Of a DNA stretch of 64,000 bases, positions 54,030 through 62,400 are shown piece by piece. Source of the stretch: Clostridia bacterium. GTDB taxonomy: Bacteria; Bacillota; Clostridia; Oscillospirales; CAG-272. The DNA lies in the NCBI GenBank assembly GCA_017503105.1, contig JAFVTS010000010.1, positions 1 through 64,000 of the forward strand. Reading direction: 5' to 3'. Below the pieces are notes generated by a model. It ran no database searches, was not told where the DNA came from, and was given only the letters and a program-made list of their open reading frames with translations. The position numbers and the translations under genes were made by a program. Each line of letters starts with the position of its first letter. The first letter of the stretch is position 1.

Positions 54030-57000
54030 TCAATCGTTTCTGTACGGTTTGTTTTTCAGAACCCAATCTACCAATTGCTGAAGTCCGTTCATATCTGCTT
54101 CGGAATTGAATATTTGAACGAAATTCGTTTCGTATGTTTCAGTCGTATTAACACTTAAAAATTTATCTGCGTCAAATTCTTCTCTGATCGAAGTATCGAG
54201 GCAAAAATCGTATGGAAGTGACGTTGCGCTCTCGCCGGTGAGAAGGCTGTATATGAGCATTGACTGAATATAACCCGTCAGCATCGTTCCGTGCTTTCCG
54301 TCTTTTACAATGAAGGAGTTTATGCTATACGTTTGGGTGGCATTCGGAACGGTATACTCTCCCTTTAAAATGCCGTCTATCAAGCCGCCCCAATCCGCAA
54401 CAAGAATTCCTTGATCCTCAAATCCTGCAAGAAGGTCCTTCTGGTAAGAGTATGTATCGCCGTAAGTGCTGTTGTAGCCGTAAGCGCATGCGGTACCCAT
54501 CACTATAAATTTCACGTCAGGATTTGCTTCCCTGAAGAAATCCATAACCTTAATTATCGTTGTATCAAAATTCGATTCCGCACCGGGGGATATTACAACG
54601 TAATCATAGTAGCGGTCCTCTAAATAGCTTTTATGATCGTAGGAGCAGTGACTACAATTATCCGAAAAGATGCTTCCAACACCGTGTCCGCCAAAGGTCC
54701 AGTTAGTAACATCAACCTCTGCTCCCATTTTCTTGCAAAGCTGATAAAAATATCCCTGATCGTTCTGTCTTTCCTCTTGTGTCTTGGCGCCGGATTCCAA
54801 GACTGTTTTTCCCCAAAACAGGTATGAGTTACCGATAAATATGAATTTTTTCCTATTTAACATATGTTCTTCTCCCAGCGTTTCTTTATATGCTTTCGTT
54901 TCTTCGCCAAGAAGATATAAGGAACGCGCAAGGTCTTTGAAGCTGTCGGGGATCTCCGTGCTGTCGGCACTCGTAAGGACGAGATAAAGCAGGGAATAAA
55001 CGCTTAGCGTCACGGTCGTTTGCTTTTCTCCGTCTTCAAAAATAACGGTGTGCGCTTTGTCGAAGGTTGCGGGCGTGGGCTCGGTCAGGGTGACGCAGTA
55101 CTCTCCTGAAATCTCGGACTCATAAACAGGCAAAGACTTCTCCGTTACATTTCCGTTTTCACTTACGCTCTCATAGGCTCTTACGTTATTTGAACCTCTG
55201 AAGTAAATTTTCATCTCGGTGTGTGAGGTGAGCACGAGCTTTCCCTCGGTTACTGTGACCGCATTTCCCGTAATCACGGGCGCGTAATCAGCAACGTCCA
55301 CCACTCCCACCGAATCTATGGCATTTCTGTCATTCTCGGATAAATCTGCGTTTGGAAGCACGTCCGCCAAATCGTCGGGATTGCCGTTCATACCTGTGAA
55401 GTAGATTTGCGCGTACGAGCCGTAATTTTTCATTGCCTTTACGAGATCGTGGACAGCGGATTCTTGCGGTGTGGCAAGAAGCTCATCCAAATAATCGTTG
55501 ATTGTTGTTTTGTAAGGAGAAACATTTGTATCGCCATCTGCCTCATAGCTGACGGTTATTTCTCTCGTCATATCTATGGAGCGAAGAGGGAGCGTGAGCT
55601 TATACAAGCCCTTGTTTTCGCCCTCCGTCTCGGGGGAGAGCTCGGAAATAGCAAATTCCGCCTTCTTGCTGCCGCCGGCTGCCGTAGTATCAAGAACGAG
55701 CTTGGAGTCAGCGTAATCGGCGGCTTCTTTACAGAGCTTTATATACGCGTTAAAGGCGATTGAATCCCCGATAGAGGCACTCTTTGAAATCACGGCGGCG
55801 TCGGAAGATATAGCGTGACCGTCGCATATTTCACAGCGAGTGACCGTTTCACGCTTGGCTTTGCACCACTCGCAAGTGTCGCCAATGAAGCTATGTGCAC
55901 ATTCGTAATTTACGTCGGAGCGATAGAACTTAACGTTATCTATAGCAAACAAGTCTTTCGTGTTACTGCTTGCTATCTGAGGAGTTCTGATATAGCCGGG
56001 AGTGAAGGACGCCGCACCCTTCATCGCAATCTCGGTGCCTACAAAGCCTGAAAGATTTGAAGTGGTCCAAGTAGTTTTATCGCTATCTGCATCGCTGATC
56101 GCCTTCAAACCGCTTGCAACGCGCTCGCCGTTTACGTATACGTCAAATATGTTATCTTCGGGGATATGATGGACGGTGATGGTATAGAATACCCCTTTCG
56201 TTAAAACCACGCTTTCACCGTTCGAATCTTTTATGTCGGTGTATGTACCACCTTCGGCAATTAGACGCTGAAGAGTGCCGTCTTTTGATATTTGCAACGG
56301 CTTGAAAACAATGGTTTTACCGGAGGAAGGTGCCGCCGTCATATCGTCGGTACCTCTCGTATAGGAAGCTATCTCGAAGGGTGTTAACACTTGGTTACCG
56401 TAGTGCATAAAGTCTAAGGTAGCCACATACGAATTCCCGATAACGCCGCTATTTATAACTTTCTTCAAGGAGTTGAATCCATTATGTTGAAGAAAGTCGT
56501 TGCTTCCGCCGGTGTTGGTGGCGGCACCGAATTTGACGTAAAGGTTTCCCGTTTCCTCGTCAACTACGGTGCTGATTGCAGACGCGGTACCGCTGTTGCG
56601 AGCGAATCCGGTAAAGAACGGAGAAGTTTCCGTACTTTCGCCGTAAGCGAGCATATTTGACGCGCCTGCAAGAGCGACAACCTCGTCAGGAGTCAGAATT
56701 CCGCCTTCGGAGTGGCTTGACATAGCGAGCGTGCGGGTTTCTGTAAGACCGCAATCCTTGCAGGTATAGCTTACCTCGTTGGTAGCTGCCGCAAGATCGT
56801 GGGTGTGAGTAAGCTCGTAATCGTGAACGTGCTCAAAGAAAGTATCGGAGTAGTAGAACTTTACGTTGTCCCAAGCGTATTGGTCAGCTGTGAGATTTTT
56901 AACCGTTGAGTCACTGATCTGACAGGTTCTCGCAAGAGCGGGAATATAGTCAACCGCACCGTTTACGGTAATCTGGGTCACATCCGATGCATAAGTAAGC

Positions 57001-57884
57001 GTGCCTGAGGTGAAGTCCATCTGATCGCTTTGAAGAGCGGTGAGTGCCTGAACATTTTCTATAATAAGCTTGCCGTCAACGTAAGCGTCGTATGTGTTGG
57101 GGGGAGAGGTTTCGTCACCCGCAGGAGTATGGTGAACGGCAAAAGTATGGAAATTTCCGTCCTTAACGTTGACCGCGGTGGAAACGTAAGCGTTTTCACC
57201 CTTTGACGCGTCGAGATACTGCACTGTTCCGCCGTTAAGAATGCGTAGGAAGTAAGGAATTGTCGCACCTCCGAGCGTGGTGCAGCCGTCAGAGCCCTTG
57301 AGGTAACACATAGTACCGAGAACTTGTACTGATTGCACGGAGAGAGTGTCGAAGAGAAGCATATCGACAGAGATTACGTAGGACTTGCCTTTGAGGGCTT
57401 CAAAGTTGTTAAGCGTGGAAACCTGGTATGGGGAGCTAAAGTCGGTTCTTACGAAGTTCTGAAAGGAAGTGTCGGTCTTAGTGGGCGTTACTGTAGGAGC
57501 GCCAAGCTTTGTGTAGGTGTTGTCGCTTTCATCGGTAACGGTAGAGATAGCGCTGCGGGGATCGTTTTCTCTTCCTTTTCCGTCGCTTGAGACAAAGAGC
57601 ACGTTGTCGGCATATTTTGAGATTTCATCCGTGGGGAGAGAACCGCCGTATGGAAGCTCGCCAAAGCAGAGGTCGCATACTCTGTCGCCATTTACATCAA
57701 TAGTCCCTCCGCAAACAGTACAGGTGTAGGTCGCCTCGGAGGCAGCATTGATTTGTTCGGTGTTGGTTACAAGATCGTTTTGCTCAGTCTGCGCTGTCTC
57801 TTCGTCCGCCGCGAATATGTTCGTCGAAAGAGCGGAGAAGAGCATCGTGAGCACAAGCAAGAGAGAAATAATTTTCTTTTTCAT
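54030..57884 (-). CDS. large secreted protein with two concanavalin-like modules and a C-terminal SGNH/DUF4886-type hydrolase
   Basis: 1284 residues. A Sec signal (MKKKIISLLLVLTMLFSALS, cleavage near IFAA) precedes a CxxC...CxxC zinc-ribbon at 55-73. Two related modules of about 280 residues follow (about 80-350 and 400-680), each ending in a DNVKFYxSD motif like LamG/concanavalin beta-sandwiches, with a second Cys pair cluster near 690-720. A middle region with YLDELLATP and beta-sandwich segments leads to the hydrolase: FIFIGNSYLFWG near 1014 (block I), GGHGVG near 1060 and DGKHGTMLTGYIQSM near 1210 (block with Asp-x-x-His). It probably acts on extracellular carbohydrate esters (inference). 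It is divergent from a LysR regulator and lies within the presumed element. Confidence 0.85.
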   Translation of the reverse strand: MKKKIISLLLVLTMLFSALSTNIFAADEETAQTEQNDLVTNTEQINAASEATYTCTVCGGTIDVNGDRVCDLCFGELPYGGSLPTDEISKYADNVLFVSSDGKGRENDPRSAISTVTDESDNTYTKLGAPTVTPTKTDTSFQNFVRTDFSSPYQVSTLNNFEALKGKSYVISVDMLLFDTLSVQSVQVLGTMCYLKGSDGCTTLGGATIPYFLRILNGGTVQYLDASKGENAYVSTAVNVKDGNFHTFAVHHTPAGDETSPPNTYDAYVDGKLIIENVQALTALQSDQMDFTSGTLTYASDVTQITVNGAVDYIPALARTCQISDSTVKNLTADQYAWDNVKFYYSDTFFEHVHDYELTHTHDLAAATNEVSYTCKDCGLTETRTLAMSSHSEGGILTPDEVVALAGASNMLAYGESTETSPFFTGFARNSGTASAISTVVDEETGNLYVKFGAATNTGGSNDFLQHNGFNSLKKVINSGVIGNSYVATLDFMHYGNQVLTPFEIASYTRGTDDMTAAPSSGKTIVFKPLQISKDGTLQRLIAEGGTYTDIKDSNGESVVLTKGVFYTITVHHIPEDNIFDVYVNGERVASGLKAISDADSDKTTWTTSNLSGFVGTEIAMKGAASFTPGYIRTPQIASSNTKDLFAIDNVKFYRSDVNYECAHSFIGDTCEWCKAKRETVTRCEICDGHAISSDAAVISKSASIGDSIAFNAYIKLCKEAADYADSKLVLDTTAAGGSKKAEFAISELSPETEGENKGLYKLTLPLRSIDMTREITVSYEADGDTNVSPYKTTINDYLDELLATPQESAVHDLVKAMKNYGSYAQIYFTGMNGNPDDLADVLPNADLSENDRNAIDSVGVVDVADYAPVITGNAVTVTEGKLVLTSHTEMKIYFRGSNNVRAYESVSENGNVTEKSLPVYESEISGEYCVTLTEPTPATFDKAHTVIFEDGEKQTTVTLSVYSLLYLVLTSADSTEIPDSFKDLARSLYLLGEETKAYKETLGEEHMLNRKKFIFIGNSYLFWGKTVLESGAKTQEERQNDQGYFYQLCKKMGAEVDVTNWTFGGHGVGSIFSDNCSHCSYDHKSYLEDRYYDYVVISPGAESNFDTTIIKVMDFFREANPDVKFIVMGTACAYGYNSTYGDTYSYQKDLLAGFEDQGILVADWGGLIDGILKGEYTVPNATQTYSINSFIVKDGKHGTMLTGYIQSMLIYSLLTGESATSLPYDFCLDTSIREEFDADKFLSVNTTETYETNFVQIFNSEADMNGLQQLVDWVLKNKPYRND

Positions 57885-57922
57885 CTTGTGGTTTCCTTTT
57901 CTTAAATTTTTTTAGTTGCATA

Positions 57923-57951
57923 TTGATTATAGCACAAAAATATGGTATAAT
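57923..57951 (+). promoter_or_regulatory. promoter of the LysR gene, overlapping the opposite one
   Basis: TTGATT (57923-57928), 17-base spacer, TATAAT (57946-57951). The -35 of each promoter lies within the -10 region of the other, offset by three bases, so polymerase should occupy only one at a time. Confidence 0.75.
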
Positions 57952-57954
57952 CAA
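57926..57954 (-). promoter_or_regulatory. promoter of the secreted hydrolase gene
   Basis: Minus strand TTGATT (57949-57954), 17-base spacer, TATAAT (57926-57931). It overlaps the opposite promoter almost completely. Confidence 0.75.
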
Positions 57955-58000
57955 ATATGAATTGTTATATATTGTTATAAGCGAGAGGTTATGATGCACT

Positions 58001-58960
58001 ATGGAATTGATAAAGAAATATATTTATGAGGTATACAAGGAAAGTAATTTTACAAAAGCGGCACGAAAGCTTTTCATTTCGCAGCCTGCGCTCAGTTCGG
58101 CTGTTTCAAAATATGAAAAAAGCTTAGGGTTCCGAATATTTGACCGTTCCAAGAATCCCTTGAAAGTGACTGCGGAGGGAAGAATTCTGATAGAATCCAT
58201 CGCAAACATCATTAATATAGAAACCTTAGCGGAGCAGGAAATTTCTCTTATGAAGAGAGAGCCTAAAAACGAAATAGTAATAGGCGCGGCTACTTCCGTT
58301 GCGTATTATTTGATTCCAAAGATCTGCGCGATATTTCATAAAGAAAATCCCTCTGTATCAATAAAGATTGATTTGGGAAATACGACTATCTACGGTAATT
58401 TTTTTAAAAAAGTGCAAAACGGAACGCTTGATCTTGTAATTGACTGTATTCCTACCTGGGATTCTCTTGAAAGCATCGTGATATGCAAGGAAAGTATGGT
58501 AGTGGTAGTGCCGGAGGATATGGTCTCAGAAAGATTAAAGCGATATGCACTCACTTACGATGAATTACAGAAGGTTGACCTCTCCGACGTGGTAAGAGTG
58601 AAAGATAGTTCGCTGTTCGAGGATGTTTCCTTTGCTGATTTTCCGCCAACAAGCCTTATTATGAAATCTAAAATGAAGGAATTGTTCGGCGAGTATCATA
58701 CGATTCCGTTGGTCGTTTTCAATCACCATAACAGTATACTTCATCACAGTTTGGCAAAAGAAGGAGTTGGAGCTGTTCTCGTAAGCATAGGTGCCGCAAA
58801 GGCGTTCTTTTCGAATTCGGATAAAGTGTCTTTCTTTTTGCTTGACAATGAAAAAGCCAAAAGAGAGATTTATCTGACAGTAGCAGACAAGAACCTTAAT
58901 TCTCCGCTAATAAAAAGGGTCGTTGAAATTGCCAAAGCCGTGTGCGAAGATATAAAATAA
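58001..58960 (+). CDS. LysR family transcriptional regulator
   Basis: 319 residues. The winged helix-turn-helix (KESNFTKAARKLFISQPALSSAVSKYEKSLGFRIFDRSKNPLKVTAEG, about 15-60) is typical; a periplasmic-binding-protein-like sensor domain follows from about 90 (NEIVIGAATSVAYYLIPKICAIFHKENPSV). GAGAGG lies upstream of the ATG. It is divergent from the large secreted hydrolase and their promoters overlap, so it very probably regulates that gene and itself. AT-rich near-repeats AATTGTTATAT / ATTGTTATAA at 57960-57980 are candidate T-N11-A sites. The inducer is unknown. Confidence 0.92.
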   Translation: MELIKKYIYEVYKESNFTKAARKLFISQPALSSAVSKYEKSLGFRIFDRSKNPLKVTAEGRILIESIANIINIETLAEQEISLMKREPKNEIVIGAATSVAYYLIPKICAIFHKENPSVSIKIDLGNTTIYGNFFKKVQNGTLDLVIDCIPTWDSLESIVICKESMVVVVPEDMVSERLKRYALTYDELQKVDLSDVVRVKDSSLFEDVSFADFPPTSLIMKSKMKELFGEYHTIPLVVFNHHNSILHHSLAKEGVGAVLVSIGAAKAFFSNSDKVSFFLLDNEKAKREIYLTVADKNLNSPLIKRVVEIAKAVCEDIK

Positions 58961-58965
58961 AAACG

Positions 58966-59035
58966 AGCACGTAAGGTTCTAAAAAGAGCCTTGCGTGCTT
59001 TTTGTTTTTTATAAATGGTCAGAACAAAACAGTAT
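58966..59035 (+). repeat. about 70-bp direct repeat, right copy
   Basis: Matches 53481-53549. It supplies the LysR terminator (AGCACGTAAGG / CCTTGCGTGCT then TTTTTG) and the first bases of the recombinase fragment. Confidence 0.75.
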
Positions 59036-59759
59036 TTTCTCCGGAAAGCTTGTGTGCGGACTTTGCAAACACAAGATGAGCGGAGAGAGCGGAATTAGTC
59101 AGAATAGCGAAACACATTATTACTACGTTTGCGTGGCGTGAAGAAGAAAGAAACAAAAATGCGAAACGAAAGCAATACGCAAGCAAGAGCTTGAAGATAT
59201 GGTAATAGGCGCGACAACAAGATTGCTGAACACGCCCGACGTTATAGAAAAGATAGCAAAAACCATACATAATATTCACGAAAAAGAAACTCGCGACAAT
59301 ACGGCACTCAAGCTGCTTGTCAAAAAGCGAGAGGAAGCCTTCAAAGCAAGCAGAAATATCATAAAAGCGATCGAACAAGGCATTATCAACGATATGACAA
59401 AAGGTCGAATGAAGGAGCTTGAAGCCGAGATAAAGCAATACGACTTCGATATTGAAATGGAGAAGCAAAAATCGTATTCATACCTCTCGCTCGAAGATAT
59501 AACCGCGTTTTTGAAAAGCAACGTCTTTGACAGTACGGACGATATAAACATTCGCAAGGCGATTGTCAATACCTTCATACGCGAAGTAATGCTTTATCCC
59601 GATAAGGTCATCATTACATATAAGTTTTCCGACAAGATCGAGAATCATAAAATCACACCCGAAACAATAAACAAAACCGAAGAGCAGATAACCTCTGCTC
59701 TTTCTTATACCGATAGTTCGTGCTTATTCTATCCTGTGCCACCAACAAAAGAGAGATAA
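59010..59759 (+). pseudogene. large serine recombinase, C-terminal fragment with internal stop
   Basis: Reading in frame from about 59010 gives SIFSGKLVCGLCKHKMSGES and HYYYVCVA, the zinc-ribbon of large serine recombinases, then a TGA at 59138-59140 where glycine is usual, then RRKKQKCETKAIRKQELED, the coiled-coil region and the C-terminal YPDKVIITYKFSDKIENH. The catalytic resolvase domain is missing and the zinc-ribbon carries a nonsense codon, so it is dead. The downstream part (59199 on) is open for 186 codons. Its last codons run into the right attachment repeat, the position expected for an integrase gene at an element end. Confidence 0.82.
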
Positions 59760-59810
59760 CCCTCGCGGTTATCTCTCTTTTGTTGTCGAGCCGTCAGGCT
59801 CGGGCGTAGC
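59739..59810 (+). mobile_element. right attachment-like site (72-bp direct repeat)
   Basis: Exact copy of 52910-52981, including the tRNA terminator hairpin but not a tRNA body. It overlaps the last codons of the recombinase fragment. Confidence 0.7.
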
Positions 59811-59914
59811 GGAGCATTGTAAGCAAAGACGAGGGGCGCTTTCTTGTAAGTTTTACATTCGCGATGTAATATTCGGTTTGCTGCCAATATTCGGTGGAAC
59901 TTGTATTAAAAGGC

Positions 59915-59943
59915 TTGAATTGTCATATTGAATATGTTATAAT
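59915..59943 (+). promoter_or_regulatory. promoter for the deacetylase-like gene
   Basis: TTGAAT (59915-59920), 17-base spacer, TATAAT (59938-59943). Confidence 0.75.
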
Positions 59944-59976
59944 GAACTTGTAAAATTCAAAATCGGAGGGATTTTT

Positions 59977-60828
59977 ATGAAATATAATTTTATCAGATTT
60001 CCGGGCGGAAAAAGCAAAGCTGTGACTCTCAGCTATGATGACGGTGCCTGCAACGACGTTCAATTTCTTGAAACCGTCAATAAATACGGTTTAAAATGCA
60101 CGTTTAATCTTGTGGGCAAGAACGTGGAGAAGGGCGAGCCGCTCAGCGCTCAGTTTATTAAAGAAAACATGCTTGCAAAGGGGCACGAGGTCGCAACTCA
60201 CGGTTACAATCACAGAGCCCTCAACAGGGTGCGTTCCATTGAGGGCATTCGCGACACTCTTGAATGCCGCCTTGCGCTTGAGCGCGCGCTTGGAATCATC
60301 GTGCGCGGTATGGCGTTCCCCGACGTTTCCGTGAATCGCTCAAGTCAGCCCGACCTTTACGAAACGATCAGGGAATATCTATGCGATCTTGATATTGCTT
60401 ATGTGCGTTCTGCGGGTCAAGATAACAACACGTTCTCAATTCCCGACGATTGGCATCAGTGGATCCCCACGGCGCATCACGATAATTCGAACGTTATGGA
60501 ATACATCGACGAGTTTTTGAATATGGACGTTGACAAAATGTACATTAGCCGGCGCAATGCAAAGCTCTTCTATCTTTGGGGGCACTCCTTTGAGTTCGAG
60601 CGCAAGAATAATTGGGACCACTTGGAAGCCATTTGTGAGAAGCTTGGCGGAAAAGATGACGTCTGGTATGCGACGAATATCGAAATCTACAACTACGTTG
60701 AGGCGTACCGCCATCTGCAATACAGCGCGGACGGCACTATCGTCTACAACCCCACGCTCTATGAAATTTGGTTCGACATTGACAAAAAACTCTACCACAT
60801 AACCCCCGGCGAAACTTTGAGGATATAA
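59977..60828 (+). CDS. polysaccharide deacetylase (NodB-like) family protein
   Basis: 283 residues without a signal peptide, so probably cytosolic. NodB motifs: TLSYDDG with the Asp pair at 21-22, and THGYNHRAL with metal-binding histidines at about 75 and 79. Later blocks FPDVSVNR and LFYLWGHSFEFE near 206-217 also fit the fold. CE4-type enzymes remove N-acetyl or related groups from sugars; a cytosolic member may act on small oligosaccharides. AGGG-rich GGAGGG precedes the ATG. It lies just outside the right attachment repeat and is followed by a terminator. Confidence 0.88.
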   Translation: MKYNFIRFPGGKSKAVTLSYDDGACNDVQFLETVNKYGLKCTFNLVGKNVEKGEPLSAQFIKENMLAKGHEVATHGYNHRALNRVRSIEGIRDTLECRLALERALGIIVRGMAFPDVSVNRSSQPDLYETIREYLCDLDIAYVRSAGQDNNTFSIPDDWHQWIPTAHHDNSNVMEYIDEFLNMDVDKMYISRRNAKLFYLWGHSFEFERKNNWDHLEAICEKLGGKDDVWYATNIEIYNYVEAYRHLQYSADGTIVYNPTLYEIWFDIDKKLYHITPGETLRI

Positions 60829-60837
60829 AAGGTATAA

Positions 60838-60878
60838 CACAAAAAACTTGCGGAGCACGCAAGGCGTGTGCTTTTTGC
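60838..60878 (+). terminator. Rho-independent terminator
   Basis: CTTGCGGAGCACGC / GCGTGTGC...-type stem followed by TTTTTG after the deacetylase gene. Confidence 0.6.
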
Positions 60879-60883
60879 TGTAA

Positions 60884-60951
60884 GGCGTAGCTTCGCGCTA
60901 CGAGCTCTATACTCGCAAGGCACGCCTGCCGCAGAAGCTTTAAAGCCTTGG
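60884..60951 (+). repeat. dispersed repeat related to the 225-bp unit
   Basis: GGCGTAGCTTCGCGCT...CGAGCTCTATACTCGCAAGG...GCAGAAGCTTTAAAG matches the interior of the second tandem unit (about 53198-53260). A third relative is at 62911. Confidence 0.75.
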
Positions 60952-61054
60952 ATGTTTTTTGGGGCTCTGTTTTTGTAAAAGCCAACCCGAAATTCGTTTA
61001 GAAAGCGGGCAGTTCAACAAAAAGTGCAGAGCAAACGCGGTAATACGCGTCATA

Positions 61055-61083
61055 TTGACATTTTACAGCTTTGGGTTTATAAT
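61055..61083 (+). promoter_or_regulatory. consensus sigma-A promoter
   Basis: TTGACA (61055-61060), 17-base spacer, TATAAT (61078-61083), five bases ahead of the ATG at 61088, so a transcript would carry almost no leader for that frame. Confidence 0.7.
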
Positions 61084-61087
61084 AAAA

Positions 61088-61291
61088 ATGGAGAATGACC
61101 CGAGCGGGCACTTTTTGCCGTCAGCATTGATAACGGGGTTCTTTATAGTAGCGACAATAGGTTTTGCGGCAACCGTCTATTCCGATTATAAGGATGACGG
61201 ACAAGTATTTAACGGAAGCGTATCATCCAAAGATTATGTTGTATATACGATAGTTGACGATGTTATGGCATTAGGAGTAAGAGGAGAATAG
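61088..61291 (+). pseudogene. RHS/polymorphic-toxin C-terminal fragment
   Basis: 67 codons beginning ENDPSGHFLPSALITGFFIVATIGFAATVYSDYKDDGQ. DPSGH is the usual last motif of an RHS core, followed here by a hydrophobic helix pair as in many RHS toxin tails. The body of the toxin is absent; the fragment probably marks an old toxin end. Its TAG stop is followed immediately by the ATG of the next gene, and its codons supply that gene's GAGGAG ribosome site, the coupling expected of a toxin-immunity pair. Confidence 0.55.
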
Positions 61292-61849
61292 ATGAAAACA
61301 TATATTTTTGAATGGACAATAAAAGATGATAATGGTGATGATCATTTAGTAAAAATCAAAAAGGAGGAGCGGAATCGATATATCTATTTAGATGATATTA
61401 AGATCGATATGATTCCTAACGATTTTCATCACTCTGAAATTTTCAATTTTGAGTATAATTTCAGCATTTTAAACAAGAACGCAAAAATTATATATAGAGT
61501 AAGTAGCAATACAAATCCAATAGACTTGTTCATAGACGGTCAAAATGTTGATGCGAATGGACGTAAAAATTGTCATGTGCCAAAGCTACCTATTTATGGA
61601 ATTATATCGCTTGTTTTAGGATTTGTTTTAACATTTTTTATCGAGATGCAGGTGATTAAACTAAACGATCCTAATTATATCTTATGGGCTATTTGTCCGT
61701 GGGGTCCGATGCTGTTTTTAAGAATGGTAATTAATGCTCCAATAATCGTTCAAATTCCTAAACCGGTAGCGCATATAATAAGAATTATTTTTCAAGCATT
61801 TTTGGTAGTTGTATTAGGACAAATGTTGTGGTATCTTAAAACAAGATAA
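61292..61849 (+). CDS. membrane protein, candidate immunity protein
   Basis: 185 residues. Residues 1-95 form a soluble beta-rich domain (YIFEWTIKDDNGDDHLVKIKKEERNRYIYLDDIKID); membrane helices follow near 104-125, 130-148 and 160-180. No family recognised. It directly abuts an RHS-like tail and is AT-rich (one sampled line is about 27 percent GC), unlike the core genome. Its N-terminal 18 codons reappear as a fragment at 63001, so this gene type has been duplicated. An immunity role is inferred from position only. Confidence 0.6.
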   Translation: MKTYIFEWTIKDDNGDDHLVKIKKEERNRYIYLDDIKIDMIPNDFHHSEIFNFEYNFSILNKNAKIIYRVSSNTNPIDLFIDGQNVDANGRKNCHVPKLPIYGIISLVLGFVLTFFIEMQVIKLNDPNYILWAICPWGPMLFLRMVINAPIIVQIPKPVAHIIRIIFQAFLVVVLGQMLWYLKTR

Positions 61850-61898
61850 AACTTCTTATGTGTAAAAATATAATAGCACATAAAAACACTATGAAAAA

Positions 61899-62351
61899 AT
61901 GTTGAATACATACCGACTACAAAAAAGTTTTGTAAAAGCAATAATCGTTATTGGAATTGGTCTATTTATGCTTTGTAATTTGTTTTCTTGTGCAGGACTT
62001 TCAGACTGGGAATACGAGCTCCCCCAAGGATACTGTATAATAAGGGTAAATTCATGTGATATTCACATCGGATCAAATAACGGTGTTAAAGTTGACCGCT
62101 TTATAGTGAGTTTTTGCTATAATGACAGATATGTTTGTGCAAAACGTGTTGAAGTTTCTGAAAACGATAGTTATGATGATATAATGTCTATGGTTCCTGA
62201 TGATGCATTTTATTGTATAGTTGATACTATAACGAATAAGGTATACGATCGATTAAATACCAAACAGTTCGAAGAGTTGTGTACCGAACTTGAAGTTTAT
62301 AATCTGTGCGATTGGATTGATACCACAACAAAGCCCGATGGCGCAAAATAA
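61899..62351 (+). CDS. small lipoprotein, candidate immunity protein
   Basis: 150 residues. A signal ending GLFMLCNLFSC places a lipid-anchored Cys near 31; the mature domain starts GLSDWEYELPQGYCIIRVNSCDIHIG, a pattern I associate with small orphan Clostridia lipoproteins near polymorphic toxins, followed by a compact alpha/beta domain of about 110 residues. No enzymatic motif. AT-rich like its neighbours. The start at 61899 lacks a strong ribosome site, so a slightly later start is possible. Confidence 0.6.
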   Translation: MLNTYRLQKSFVKAIIVIGIGLFMLCNLFSCAGLSDWEYELPQGYCIIRVNSCDIHIGSNNGVKVDRFIVSFCYNDRYVCAKRVEVSENDSYDDIMSMVPDDAFYCIVDTITNKVYDRLNTKQFEELCTELEVYNLCDWIDTTTKPDGAK

Positions 62352-62365
62352 CCCAAATGTTGATG

Positions 62366-62400
62366 TTTCATTATTATAACTACGGAGTGACATATGAAAA
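62366..62400 (+). pseudogene. toxin-tail remnant (YYNYGVTYE)
   Basis: Codes FHYYNYGVTYE overlapping the next start codon, the same ending as the tail at 63069-63164. It appears to be the last few codons of a lost toxin gene left in front of its immunity gene. Confidence 0.4.
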
